DNA of 64,000 bases from Ensifer sp. IC4062 (GCF_020193575.1 NZ_JADYVD010000002.1:62001-126000); one strand, 5' to 3'. Positions 37,023-45,211 are shown, counted from the first letter of the stretch. Notes: generated by a model not told the origin, from the sequence alone. Program-made: numbers and translations.

Positions 37023-37059
37023 AGCGACCCGGTCCCGCTGAGCGCGGAGCCGGGTCGCT
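37023..37059 (+). terminator. Terminator after the second small secreted protein gene
   Basis: AGCGACCCGG pairs perfectly with CCGGGTCGCT over 10 bp, with a 17-nt loop, followed by a T-rich stretch. It lies between this gene and the convergent GGDEF gene and may serve both. Confidence 0.65.
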
Positions 37060-37078
37060 TCATATTTGGCGATGCGCG

Positions 37079-38158
37079 TCAGGCGGCATCCGGCACACAG
37101 GCCTTGCCGCTCGTCGTCTCGATGTCTGACGAATAGACCCGAATGCCCCCGTGCGCCCGCGCCACGGTCAATGCAAGTTCGGCCTGGCCCAGCAGCTCAG
37201 CCGCGCTCGTTGCAGCCGGGGTCAGCGCAATGCCAGCGGAAAGGGAGAGAGTTTCGCTTGTGAAGGCACGGCCGGGAGGCGTGATCGCCAGCTCCGCGAC
37301 ACTTTGATGGATGCGCCGCGCAATCGCCGCGGCGTTTTCCGCGGTGACGTCGTAGCAGACGAAGGCGAACTCCTGCGGGCCGACCCGGGCAACGAAGTCA
37401 TTCTTCTTGATCGTCTTGCGGAAGATGGTGGCGAGCTCGCTCAGTACCTTTAGGGCCAGCGCGCCACCATGTTGTTCTCCAAGGTCTCGCAGTCCTTCAA
37501 CCGTCGCCATGACAAGCGCCGCGGACTGACCGGATGGCTGGGTCTCGAAGATGGCTGCAAGTCTTTTCGAAAGGGCTGCCTGGTTCGGGAGACCGGTCAA
37601 TCGATCTCGAGTGAGAGCCATGCGGCTTTCTTCCAGATCTCCTTCCAACTCGCCCAACCGTTCGGAATGCATCTCTATCGCTGCGCGCAGTGCGGTTTCC
37701 TCATTCATCAGCAGCCCCGCTGCGTCGCGTAACCGTGCCGCTTCATCGGCGAATTCCGACATGGTTGCGACCGGATCGGAGGCAAGTCGAGCAGCGAACC
37801 GCTTCAACTGATCATTGAAGGCGTGCTTTCGCGCCAAGCAATGGCCGAGCATCGTCGTCAGTTCGCCGAGTGCCTGCTGCGCCTCCGCGCGTGCGCGGTC
37901 GGCCGTAAGCGCGCTATGGCCAACCAGTTTGTGCTTGATGCCAAGTTCGTCCAGCGCTTCCTGCGTCGGCTCCGGACCGAGCGCTGCGAGATCGCGCGAC
38001 AATTGCGGCATCTGACCGGACAGCGCTTCATAGATCAGCTCGTAATTGCGGGGCAGGGCGGCAACGCCGATCCGCATCATCGTATGCGCCAATTTCTGGA
38101 TGATCGCTGCATTTCGTGCCTGCGATCGGCCGCGCGCCGTTGGAGGATGCTGGGTCAT
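37079..38158 (-). CDS. Degenerate GGDEF-domain protein
   Basis: A 359-residue cytoplasmic protein. Residues 1-180 are helical with no recognised sensor. Residues ~183-345 follow the diguanylate cyclase fold, with an intact DRLTGLPN at 185-192, but the active-site signature reads GPQEF at 260-264 instead of GG(D/E)EF, and the preceding metal and guanine-binding positions are also altered. It is probably not a cyclase and may act as a c-di-GMP or GTP sensor or a scaffold. The start is an ATG reading MTQHPPTARG. Its promoter region is shared with the divergent three-domain synthetase. Confidence 0.85.
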   Translation of the reverse strand: MTQHPPTARGRSQARNAAIIQKLAHTMMRIGVAALPRNYELIYEALSGQMPQLSRDLAALGPEPTQEALDELGIKHKLVGHSALTADRARAEAQQALGELTTMLGHCLARKHAFNDQLKRFAARLASDPVATMSEFADEAARLRDAAGLLMNEETALRAAIEMHSERLGELEGDLEESRMALTRDRLTGLPNQAALSKRLAAIFETQPSGQSAALVMATVEGLRDLGEQHGGALALKVLSELATIFRKTIKKNDFVARVGPQEFAFVCYDVTAENAAAIARRIHQSVAELAITPPGRAFTSETLSLSAGIALTPAATSAAELLGQAELALTVARAHGGIRVYSSDIETTSGKACVPDAA

Positions 38159-38359
38159 TGCCGTGCCTTGGATACCGGTGTCGAACTCGCTTGGCACTAT
38201 CTCCGGCACGAATTTAAGAGATCCTGAAAGTATCCGAGCAACGGAGATAAAATGCACGATATGGTTGCCGAATCGTGATCGGTTGCGGCGAGGCGGTCAG
38301 TGCTGCTGTTTGCCGCACCGATTGTCACAGAAGTTGTCGCTTTTGCCGTGGCCCTATAC

Positions 38360-38386
38360 TTGACTGCTAGAGTCACCAATTATATG
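38360..38386 (+). promoter_or_regulatory. Possible promoter of the three-domain synthetase gene
   Basis: TTGACT and TATATG lie 15 bp apart, with the start codon about 27 bp further on. The spacing is short for sigma-70 and the assignment is tentative. Confidence 0.3.
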
Positions 38387-38412
38387 CCGCCTCGCTGAAA
38401 TAGGAGGCGGTC

Positions 38413-41061
38413 TTGAGCGCAGGCGATTTGTCGAAATTCCCCTTGTTCGCTGCTAATCTGGCTGCATGGGAAGAGCGGCCGGCGCTGCTGCTGCCAGGAG
38501 GGCGGACCGTAAGCTATCGCGATCTCTCCGAGCGCGTCGATCGTCAGGCATCGCAGTGGCGTGGTGAGCGCGGGCTGTTCATGCTGGAGGCTGACCTTTC
38601 GGAACACGCCATCATCGCCTACCTCGCGGCGATGAAAGCCGGGCATGCGATCGCAATTCAAGGCCCCGGTACTCCGGATCGAACATCTCTGGAGCCCGAA
38701 TTCTGCTATCGCCGTTTTGATAGCCGGTGGCGGACGGAACGTTCGGCGGAGAGCAAGTCGCAGCTTCATCCGGATCTTGCGGTCCTGCTCTCGACATCCG
38801 GCAGCACCGGGCATGGCAAATGCGTGAGACTGTCTGCCGCAAACATTCAGTCGAATGCATGCTCGATCGCCGATTATCTCGGCCTTACCGCTTCCGATCG
38901 AAGCTGTCTTATCCTGCCGTTCCACTATTCCTACGGCCTTTCCGTACTGAACGCCCACTTGTCAGTCGGCGCAAGCCTTTACGTTCCGGGCTCCTCCATC
39001 CTCGATGACGGTTTCCTCGATGGACTTGCCGGAAGCGGGAGCACCAATCTTTCAGGCGTTCCCTATTCGTACGAGCTTCTGGAAAAAATGGGTTTCCGCG
39101 AGCGGGAATTTCCTGACCTGCGCTTCATGACGGTCGCCGGAGGACGTTTGGCGTCCGAGAAGGTGCGTCTCTACAATGAACACCTTACCGCACGCGGCGC
39201 TTCCTTTTTTGTCATGTATGGCCAGACGGAGGCGACGGCCCGCATGGCCTATGTTCCCCCGGACCGCCTCCGGGGCAGGGAAGACCGGATCGGCATAGCC
39301 ATACCGGGGGGAAGCCTGAGCATCGAGAATGATGACGGACAACTCGTCACCGGCACGGACATGCCCGGCGAGCTCGTCTATCGCGGGCCGAACGTGATGA
39401 TGGGCTACGCTTCCTCGCGCGCCGATCTTGCACGAGGATGCGAGTTTGCCGAATTGCGCACCGGCGATATTGCGACGAGGGACGCCGACGGTTTTTTCCA
39501 GATAATCGGGCGGACGAAGCGGATATCGAAAATCGCCGGCCTGCGGATCGCGCACGATAGTCTGGAGATGATGTTCGAGCTCCGGGGCGTCACGGCCGCC
39601 GTCGTCGGTGACGATAGCTGCATCCATGCCTTCTATGTCGGAGCATGCGATCGCGACGATATCCGTGGCATGCTGGCTGGCACAGCCGGGTTGACCCTTT
39701 TGCAGGTGAAGGCTTCGCGGGTCGATGCGCTGCCGCGGCTCGCCTCCGGCAAGATCGACTACGAGGCTCTCCGCAAAGCGATGAAAACGGACATTGGCGC
39801 CGTCGCAAACGTGGATGGTGTTGAGGCACTCTTTAACCAGGTCTTCTGCCCAAAAAGGGTTCGTTCCGACGATTGCTTCCTATCGCTCGGCGGTGACTCG
39901 CTGCGTTTCGTCCAGCTTTCGATCGGCCTTGAGAAGCTTCTTGGCGATGTACCCGAGGCTTGGGAAAGGATGTCGGTCGCCGAACTCGCGGTGCTGGGAC
40001 GGCGCGAAACCAAAGGCAGGCGGATCGCCACCGACTTGCTCATCCGGGCCTTGGCGATCCTGCTTGTCGTCCTGCACCACGAGATCCTGTGGCCTATCCC
40101 TGGCGGATCCGCGGCGATGGTAGTCCTGGCGGGCTTCGGCCTCGCGCGGTTCCAGCGTGGCGCCTTGCTGTCGGGCGCGGTTATACGGCTGTTGCGGCCG
40201 CTTACCCAGATCCTCGTTCCCTATTATCTGATCGTCGCAGCCTACTCCCTGGTCTGGGGAGAAGTGCCCTGGGCGTCCCTGTTCCTCGTGGGCAATTTCG
40301 GTTTTGCCGATCCAGAACGCCACAGCATGGTGCCTTACCTCTACTGGTTCATCGAGGCGTACTGCCAGATGCTCGTCGTATTCGCAGCGTTGTTCGCGGT
40401 GCCATCGGTGCGGCGTGCGGCTACCTCGAGACCTTTCGTGCTCGGGATGGCGTTGCTCGCGGCAGCTCTCCTTGCCCGCCTGGCATTGCCACTGGTCGTC
40501 GAGATGGGTAATCGCCAGATCTTCACGCTGCCGTGGATTTTCTATCTGGCGGTCATCGGCTGGTGCGCTGCGATCGCCGCTACGCCGCTTGAGCGCGGGA
40601 TGCTGATGCTCGCCGGAACGGCCATCTTCCTGTTCTTCGGGCTCTATGAAGGCGTGTGGATCGGGACGAAAATCAAGTATCTGTTGCAGATCGCGGTCCT
40701 AGCCGCTTTGCTGTTCCTGCCGCAAGTCAGGATGCCTCAGTGGAGCGCGAAGCTGATCCTGCCCATCTCGGCGGCCGGATTTCATATCTACATTCTGCAT
40801 CGTTTCGTGCCGGAACTCCTGCTGCAGCCGGTGCAGCCATTTGTGTCGCCCGCCGTATATTCGCTGTGCTCCATTGTCGGTGGCATAGCGATGGGCATCG
40901 CCGCTTGGGCCGGCCAACGCCGCCTCGTGAAGCTGTGGGCGCAACTCACGGACGGCGACGGTTTGGGCGATTGGCAGAACCGGCTTGCCGGCGAGTTTCG
41001 CTCAGTCCGCCCACTTCTCGCCGTCGGTCCGCAGGAAGAAAACCAGGTCCAGCATCAATGA
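38413..41061 (+). CDS. Three-domain adenylation - carrier - acyltransferase protein
   Basis: An 882-residue fusion. Residues ~10-455 form an ANL adenylation domain: P-loop LLSTSGSTGHGK (125-136), YGQTEAT (269-275), RTGDIATRD (349-357), GRTKRISKIAGLRI (366-379) and the catalytic lysine K447 in ASGKIDY. Residues ~465-530 form a carrier domain with the phosphopantetheine serine S496 in LGGDSLRF. From ~540 about ten hydrophobic segments form an acyltransferase-3-like membrane domain opening RALAILLVVLHHE. It should activate an acid, hold it as a thioester and pass it to an acceptor at the membrane. The start is TTG with AGGAGG 5 nt before it. No partner or phosphopantetheinyl transferase gene is adjacent. 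Substrate unknown. Confidence 0.85.
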   Translation: MSAGDLSKFPLFAANLAAWEERPALLLPGGRTVSYRDLSERVDRQASQWRGERGLFMLEADLSEHAIIAYLAAMKAGHAIAIQGPGTPDRTSLEPEFCYRRFDSRWRTERSAESKSQLHPDLAVLLSTSGSTGHGKCVRLSAANIQSNACSIADYLGLTASDRSCLILPFHYSYGLSVLNAHLSVGASLYVPGSSILDDGFLDGLAGSGSTNLSGVPYSYELLEKMGFREREFPDLRFMTVAGGRLASEKVRLYNEHLTARGASFFVMYGQTEATARMAYVPPDRLRGREDRIGIAIPGGSLSIENDDGQLVTGTDMPGELVYRGPNVMMGYASSRADLARGCEFAELRTGDIATRDADGFFQIIGRTKRISKIAGLRIAHDSLEMMFELRGVTAAVVGDDSCIHAFYVGACDRDDIRGMLAGTAGLTLLQVKASRVDALPRLASGKIDYEALRKAMKTDIGAVANVDGVEALFNQVFCPKRVRSDDCFLSLGGDSLRFVQLSIGLEKLLGDVPEAWERMSVAELAVLGRRETKGRRIATDLLIRALAILLVVLHHEILWPIPGGSAAMVVLAGFGLARFQRGALLSGAVIRLLRPLTQILVPYYLIVAAYSLVWGEVPWASLFLVGNFGFADPERHSMVPYLYWFIEAYCQMLVVFAALFAVPSVRRAATSRPFVLGMALLAAALLARLALPLVVEMGNRQIFTLPWIFYLAVIGWCAAIAATPLERGMLMLAGTAIFLFFGLYEGVWIGTKIKYLLQIAVLAALLFLPQVRMPQWSAKLILPISAAGFHIYILHRFVPELLLQPVQPFVSPAVYSLCSIVGGIAMGIAAWAGQRRLVKLWAQLTDGDGLGDWQNRLAGEFRSVRPLLAVGPQEENQVQHQ

Positions 41062-41514
41062 CGGGCGCCCGAGCGCTGTCAGGGTTGCGTGCGCTTGACC
41101 ACGGTGATGCGTCTGGTGGTTGAAGAAGTGGGCGAGCGTTGGTCCGAGCCGCTGTGTGATTTCACCCGGCATGGTGAGCGGTGAATAGGTGACTGTGGCC
41201 GCCAGGCGGGTCTCGTTGAGATCGTCCACCCAGGCGATGATACGCTCGTCTTCCGCCACGCGTGCCGCCGTCAAGCTGGCGAGATCGTCGTGGAGGATCG
41301 CGTCGAGCGTCGAGGGCGCTTCGCCCTCCTTGGTGAACCGCTTCATCCAGATCCGGTCCGCTGCCAGCAGATGGTTGAGCGTCCCTTGGAGGGAGCCGAA
41401 GAACGCCCCTTTGTTCTGACGAAACTCCACATCCGAAAGCTCAGCCGCCGCGGCATAGAGCCGCCGGTTAGCCCAGCGGTTATAGTCGGCGAACATGCGA
41501 TAATGGTCGAGCAT
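41002..41514 (-). CDS. DinB family protein
   Basis: A 170-residue four-helix bundle protein, starting MLDHYRMFADYNRWANRRLY. It has the three histidines expected to bind a divalent metal: one in LNHLLAADRIW and two in FNHQTHHRGQ. DinB/YfiT-like proteins include thiol-dependent transferases, but most are uncharacterised. GGGGGA lies before the chosen ATG. The gene converges on the synthetase and their coding ends overlap by 60 bp, so both reading frames are constrained there. Confidence 0.88.
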   Translation of the reverse strand: MLDHYRMFADYNRWANRRLYAAAAELSDVEFRQNKGAFFGSLQGTLNHLLAADRIWMKRFTKEGEAPSTLDAILHDDLASLTAARVAEDERIIAWVDDLNETRLAATVTYSPLTMPGEITQRLGPTLAHFFNHQTHHRGQAHATLTALGRPSLMLDLVFFLRTDGEKWAD

Positions 41515-41545
41515 TGGTAATCCCCCGTATGGTCGTCTCAGCCCC

Positions 41546-41647
41546 ACAGCGCCGCGCGTCTAGTTAGACGCGCAAAGGACACTGTGGCACTTGGAATTGC
41601 TGCATGTTTTTAACCTTAGATCGGCTACGATTTAAGGAAACATGCAG
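41546..41647. repeat. Composite palindromic repeat (GCGCGTC hairpin plus GCTGCATG repeat, copy 3)
   Basis: The left part folds as GCGCGTC-TAGTTA-GACGCGC. A 25-bp linker (AAAGGACACTGTGGCACTTGGAATT) follows. The right part pairs GCTGCATGTTTTTAACCTTAGATCG with CGATTTAAGGAAACATGCAG, with small gaps. Together they form the 102-bp full-length version of elements seen in parts elsewhere in the window. The rest of the 389-bp gap up to ndk shows no convincing gene. Confidence 0.75.
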
Positions 41648-41903
41648 TAACGCAAATCGGCATTCCTGTGTCGAATGTCACTTATGAAATATGCTGATTT
41701 GATCTGCGCTGTGGCGGGCGGCCCGCATGCTGAGAGCGACCGCTGGCCCGAACGCCGCCTCGATCTTTGCGAGGTCGGGGCGTTCCGTGACAGCGGCATG
41801 AAACTCGCGCCCACCGGGCCGAAACATCGTCGCGCCCCCTTGTTTTGCACGGAATTGGCGGCTAATGAACCGCCACTTCTCAAGAAACAAGGGAATTGAG
41901 CCA

Positions 41904-42326
41904 ATGGCGATTGAACGTACTTTCTCGATGATCAAGCCGGATGCGACGAAGCGCAACCTGACCGGCGCCATCACCAAGATGCTGGAAGATGCCGGCCTGC
42001 GCGTCGTCGCTTCGAAGCGCGTCTGGATGAGCCGCCGCGAAGCCGAAGGCTTCTACGCCGTACACAAGGAGCGCCCGTTCTTCGGCGAACTGGTCGAGTT
42101 CATGTCCTCCGGCCCGACGGTCGTTCAGGTCCTCGAAGGCGAGAACGCCATTGCCAAGAACCGCGAAGTCATGGGCGCCACCAATCCGGCAAACGCTGCC
42201 GAAGGCACCATCCGCAAGGTCCATGCCCTGTCGATCGGCGAAAACTCGGTCCACGGTTCGGATGCTCCGGAAACGGCGGCTGAGGAAATCGCCTACTGGT
42301 TCTCCGGCACGGAAATCGTCGGCTGA
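41904..42326 (+). CDS. ndk: Nucleoside diphosphate kinase
   Basis: Ndk equalises nucleoside triphosphate pools by phosphate transfer through a histidine. The 140-residue protein starts [19 protein letters not shown]. It has the nucleotide-binding [14 protein letters not shown], the [13 protein letters not shown] loop, and the active-site His in [21 protein letters not shown] precedes the chosen ATG. A strong terminator follows, so the gene is probably transcribed alone. Confidence 0.97.
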   Translation: MAIERTFSMIKPDATKRNLTGAITKMLEDAGLRVVASKRVWMSRREAEGFYAVHKERPFFGELVEFMSSGPTVVQVLEGENAIAKNREVMGATNPANAAEGTIRKVHALSIGENSVHGSDAPETAAEEIAYWFSGTEIVG

Positions 42327-42372
42327 TTCACGTTCTTCGTTTCGGCCGGCAAAGGCTTGAAATGACTCTTCG

Positions 42373-42398
42373 AAACCGGGGCGGCGACGCCCCGGTTT
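42373..42398 (+). terminator. Intrinsic terminator of ndk
   Basis: AAACCGGGGC pairs perfectly with GCCCCGGTTT across a 6-nt loop, and the stem runs into a T-tract of six or more. Confidence 0.92.
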
Positions 42399-42450
42399 TT
42401 TAATGAATGTCGTACAAAAGTGCGCGGCGGTTCGGGGACAGCGACATGCA

Positions 42451-42954
42451 TTATGACGTCGGGCAGCCCGCCGTCTCGAAGCGCTCCGGCGCCCTGCCGC
42501 CCACGAAGACCTCTGGGTTTTTGTCGTAGGCCGGCCCTTCGACGAGGGGCTTTGCCGGCAGGACATCCTGATCGACGTCGGACGTAACGGTCGTCTCCAG
42601 TTTCTGCAGTGTCGCGCCGTCGGGCCCCTTGACCTCGATCGTCACCACGTAGGGCTTCTCCTTCTTCACACAGCTTATCTCCGGACTTTCCAGCGTTACC
42701 TTATCGAGTTTCGGGAAGAGCTTGCGCGTCAGCGTCAGCGGTCCGCCGCCGGCAGGATTCTCGAAGCTGGCGACGACGACGCTGCCGTCCGGCACCGGCT
42801 CTGTCTTATTGAGCGTGATCATGTAGGTGGCATAGGCGAGCCGGTAGTTGAAGACGAACATCTTGCCGGTCAACTTCAGCGGGTCCGGTCCGGTTTCGCG
42901 CTGGCAGCCGGCAAGTGCCGTCGCGGCAATGAGAGTTATGATGATGCGTTTCAT
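42451..42954 (-). CDS. Putative lipoprotein of unknown function
   Basis: A 167-residue protein with a short lipoprotein signal, MKRIIITLIAATALAGCQRE; the lipobox LAGC places the modified cysteine at position 17. The mature part is a beta-rich domain (KMFVFNYRLAYATYMITLNK, VVTIEVKGPDGATLQKLETT) with two further cysteines, C99 in EISCVKK and one near the end in TAGCPTS, that could pair. Its ATGA start overlaps the stop of the CGNR gene upstream, so translation is coupled. I do not recognise the family. Confidence 0.75.
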   Translation of the reverse strand: MKRIIITLIAATALAGCQRETGPDPLKLTGKMFVFNYRLAYATYMITLNKTEPVPDGSVVVASFENPAGGGPLTLTRKLFPKLDKVTLESPEISCVKKEKPYVVTIEVKGPDGATLQKLETTVTSDVDQDVLPAKPLVEGPAYDKNPEVFVGGRAPERFETAGCPTS

Positions 42955-43511
42955 GGCTGAACTCCCTGCCTGTTGCGGCGGTAATGGCGTCTTGCCTTCG
43001 TGCGGTTGCCGCAAACCGCCATGTCGCACCAGGTGCGACTCCTGTTGCGGCTGCGGTCGAGGAACAGCCAGGAGCAATTGGGGCAAATTTTCAGGCGGTC
43101 GGGCTCGGGACCGGCAATGAGACTGAGTGCCGAACGCGCGGTGGCCACATCAAGGGATATGCCGTGGCTGTTGCCCATCGGCTGACGCAAGACGGCGGCA
43201 ATCGCTTCGAGCAGGTCTGCCAGCAGATCGGGCCGGTCTTCGGCCTCGACTTGCGCGCGAAAATGGCGGTCCGTCGCCTCGCGCAATCCGATGAGTGATC
43301 TCCGGTTGTCGCGCGGCGCCGGAGCAAGCGTGCCGAAACGGTCTCTTTCGGCACTGTAGAGATTTGCAGCCTCGGCAAAGGAGTCCATCGCCGCGGGATC
43401 CGCGAAGCGGTCGATCCGACGCTCGGGATCGAAGCGCAGAACCACGGAATTGGCGACATCCAGCGCCAGCGCGCCGCCTGCAAATCTGTGTGCGGTCCAA
43501 GTGAAGCTCAT
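42951..43511 (-). CDS. CGNR zinc finger / ABATE domain protein
   Basis: A 186-residue probable transcription regulator. Residues 1-130 form the ABATE domain seen in stress-linked regulators. The C-terminal zinc finger is complete: CPNCSWLFLDRSRNRSRTWC, then the family-naming CGNRTKARRHYRR. Zinc ligands would be the two pairs of cysteines. It overlaps the downstream lipoprotein gene by 4 bp and diverges from the permease gene with a 67-bp gap, so it could control either. Its target is unknown. Confidence 0.9.
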   Translation of the reverse strand: MSFTWTAHRFAGGALALDVANSVVLRFDPERRIDRFADPAAMDSFAEAANLYSAERDRFGTLAPAPRDNRRSLIGLREATDRHFRAQVEAEDRPDLLADLLEAIAAVLRQPMGNSHGISLDVATARSALSLIAGPEPDRLKICPNCSWLFLDRSRNRSRTWCDMAVCGNRTKARRHYRRNRQGVQP

Positions 43512-43578
43512 GCGGAAATCCTAACTGGTCAAACAGATTTTACCAGTTATATTGCTTCTGTCACCACACGGATGTGCC

Positions 43579-44475
43579 ATGGCCTATTTTCTTCAGCAGA
43601 TCGCCAACGCCATACCCGTGGCCGCGCTCTATGCGGTGTTGGCCTTCGGCTACGCGATCGCCTTTGCCGTCACCCGGCGGGCAGACCTTACCTATGGCGC
43701 GCTCTTTGCCTTTGCCGGCCAGATGTTCGTGCTTTTCGCAGATTTCGGCTGGAATCGGCTCTGGCTGGTCTTACCGGCGGCGCTTGGTGTCGGAGCGGCG
43801 GCAGCACTGACGTTCGGGCTTGGTGCCGGTCTCGTCGCGGGGCGCTATGTCATGCGGCCGCTGGCATTTTCCTCGGCCAATGCCGTCGTCGTGGCTTCGC
43901 TCGGCAGCCTGCTGGTGCTCATGGAAACGGCACGGCTCGCGTCCAACACGCGAAGCCTGTGGCTGCCGCCCTTCCTGAACCAAGTCATCGTGTTCTGGCC
44001 GAGCCCCGAGTTTCCGGTGGCTCTGACTGCCGTCCAGCTCATCAATACCGCTCTAATGGCGGCGCTGGTTGCCGGCGGCCATTGGGTGCTCACCCATTCC
44101 TACGTCGGGCGCTATTGGCGGGCCGTCTCGGAGGATCGCGAGGCGGCGGCGCTTTGCGGCGTCGACCCTGCAACGGTCTATATCGTTGCCTATGGCACGG
44201 CGTCGCTGATCGCTGCGTTCTGCGGAATCCTTGCGGCGTCCTACTACGGCAATATGGATTTCGGCACGGGCCTGACCTTCGGCGTCAAGGTCCTGTTCAT
44301 CGCCGCAATCGGCGGGCAGACAGCGCCGCTGTTCGCAGCTCTTGGGGCGGCCGGGGTCGGCCTGCTCGAGACGCTGTGGAGCGCCTACGGTCCGATCCTG
44401 TGGAGGGATTTCGCGATCTTCGGCTTTCTGGTGATCGTGCTGGTGGTGACACGCCGAGAAAAGGTCATCCCCTGA
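43579..44475 (+). CDS. Branched-chain amino acid-type ABC transporter permease (LivH-like), orphan
   Basis: A 298-residue inner membrane protein with about eight helices. It has the LivH pattern: an N-terminal QQIANAIPVAALYAVLAFGYAIAF, the coupling loop YWRAVSEDREAAALCGVD with conserved Glu/Ala/Gly spacing, and the C-terminal FGVKVLFIAAIGG. Such permeases need a second permease, ATPases and a binding protein, and none is encoded nearby. It either works with components from elsewhere or has lost its partners. It ends exactly where the convergent moaE ends, with no base between the two stop codons. Confidence 0.87.
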   Translation: MAYFLQQIANAIPVAALYAVLAFGYAIAFAVTRRADLTYGALFAFAGQMFVLFADFGWNRLWLVLPAALGVGAAAALTFGLGAGLVAGRYVMRPLAFSSANAVVVASLGSLLVLMETARLASNTRSLWLPPFLNQVIVFWPSPEFPVALTAVQLINTALMAALVAGGHWVLTHSYVGRYWRAVSEDREAAALCGVDPATVYIVAYGTASLIAAFCGILAASYYGNMDFGTGLTFGVKVLFIAAIGGQTAPLFAALGAAGVGLLETLWSAYGPILWRDFAIFGFLVIVLVVTRREKVIP

Positions 44476-44946
44476 TCAGTTCCTTTGCGACCAGCGGTCC
44501 CTGGCCGTGTCGTCGGCGTCCTTGGCGCTGACCCAGCCGCCGGCGCTGCCATCGGCATGATGTTCCTTCTTCCAGAAGGGGGCCGATGTCTTCAGGAAAT
44601 CCATGACGAAGTTCGCGCCGTCGAAGGCTGCCTGCCGGTGTGGCGAGGCGGCAATCACCAGTACGATGTTTTCGCCTGGCATGATCTTGCCGAAGCGGTG
44701 GATAGCGGTTACCGCCTGCAGGCCGAAGCGCTTCCCCCCCTCCCGACAGATGCGCTCAATCTCGGCCTCCGCCATACCGGGATAATGCTCCAACTCGAGC
44801 GCGCTAAGTCCGCCGGCCTCGTCGCGGCAAAGCCCCGTGAAGGTGACGACCGCGCCGATGTCCGCACGGCCGCGAGAGAGCGCTGCGACTTCGGCGGCGA
44901 GGTCGAAGTCTTCGCGCTGGACGCGCACGGTGACGGCCGTGTTCAT
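44476..44946 (-). CDS. moaE: Molybdopterin synthase catalytic subunit
   Basis: MoaE, with MoaD, adds two sulfurs to precursor Z to make molybdopterin. The 156-residue protein has the family stretches GAVVTFTGLCRD, LELEHYPGMAEAEI, AVTAIHRFGKIMPGENIVLV and SPHRQAAFDGANFVMDFLKT, ending with KKEHHADGSAGGW, which carries the active-site lysines. It lies 4 bp downstream of moaD. Confidence 0.96.
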   Translation of the reverse strand: MNTAVTVRVQREDFDLAAEVAALSRGRADIGAVVTFTGLCRDEAGGLSALELEHYPGMAEAEIERICREGGKRFGLQAVTAIHRFGKIMPGENIVLVIAASPHRQAAFDGANFVMDFLKTSAPFWKKEHHADGSAGGWVSAKDADDTARDRWSQRN

Positions 44947-44950
44947 TGCT

Positions 44951-45211
44951 TCAGCCGCCCGTCATCGGCGGAAAGAGGGCGATCTCGCGGGCGCCGGCAA
45001 TTGGCTCGCCGTGATCGACATGCTCCTGGTTGATCGCCGCGCGAATGACGTTCTGATGTTCGAGCGCTGTCTCGTATTGCTCGCCGAGCGTTTTCAGATG
45101 CGCAAGCAGATCGGAGACGGTCACGACGTCTGCCGGAAGCTCCAGCGTTTCCTCACTCTTGCCGATACGCTCGCGCACCCAGGAAAAATAGACGAGATTG
45201 ATCGTGCTCAT
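44951..45211 (-). CDS. moaD: Molybdopterin synthase sulfur carrier subunit
   Basis: An 86-residue ubiquitin-fold protein ending in the diagnostic double glycine (IALFPPMTGG), whose C-terminus is adenylated and thiocarboxylated by MoeB before giving sulfur to molybdopterin. The start overlaps the pgsA stop by 4 bp and moaE follows, giving the run pgsA-moaD-moaE found in other Rhizobiales. Confidence 0.95.
   Translation of the reverse strand: MSTINLVYFSWVRERIGKSEETLELPADVVTVSDLLAHLKTLGEQYETALEHQNVIRAAINQEHVDHGEPIAGAREIALFPPMTGG

Noticed and set aside
38159-38257. Upstream extension of the GGDEF protein
   Set aside because: It adds 33 residues without pattern and uses a non-ATG start; the ATG reading MTQHPPTARG is preferred.
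41632-41904. Small open frames on both strands between the composite repeat and ndk
   Set aside because: Neither has a ribosome site, domain or convincing codon pattern, and one starts inside the palindromic repeat.
43488-44531. 347-codon plus-strand frame overlapping the LivH-like permease
   Set aside because: The alternative frame is Arg/Gly/Cys-rich with no helices, while the accepted frame has regular membrane segments and permease motifs.
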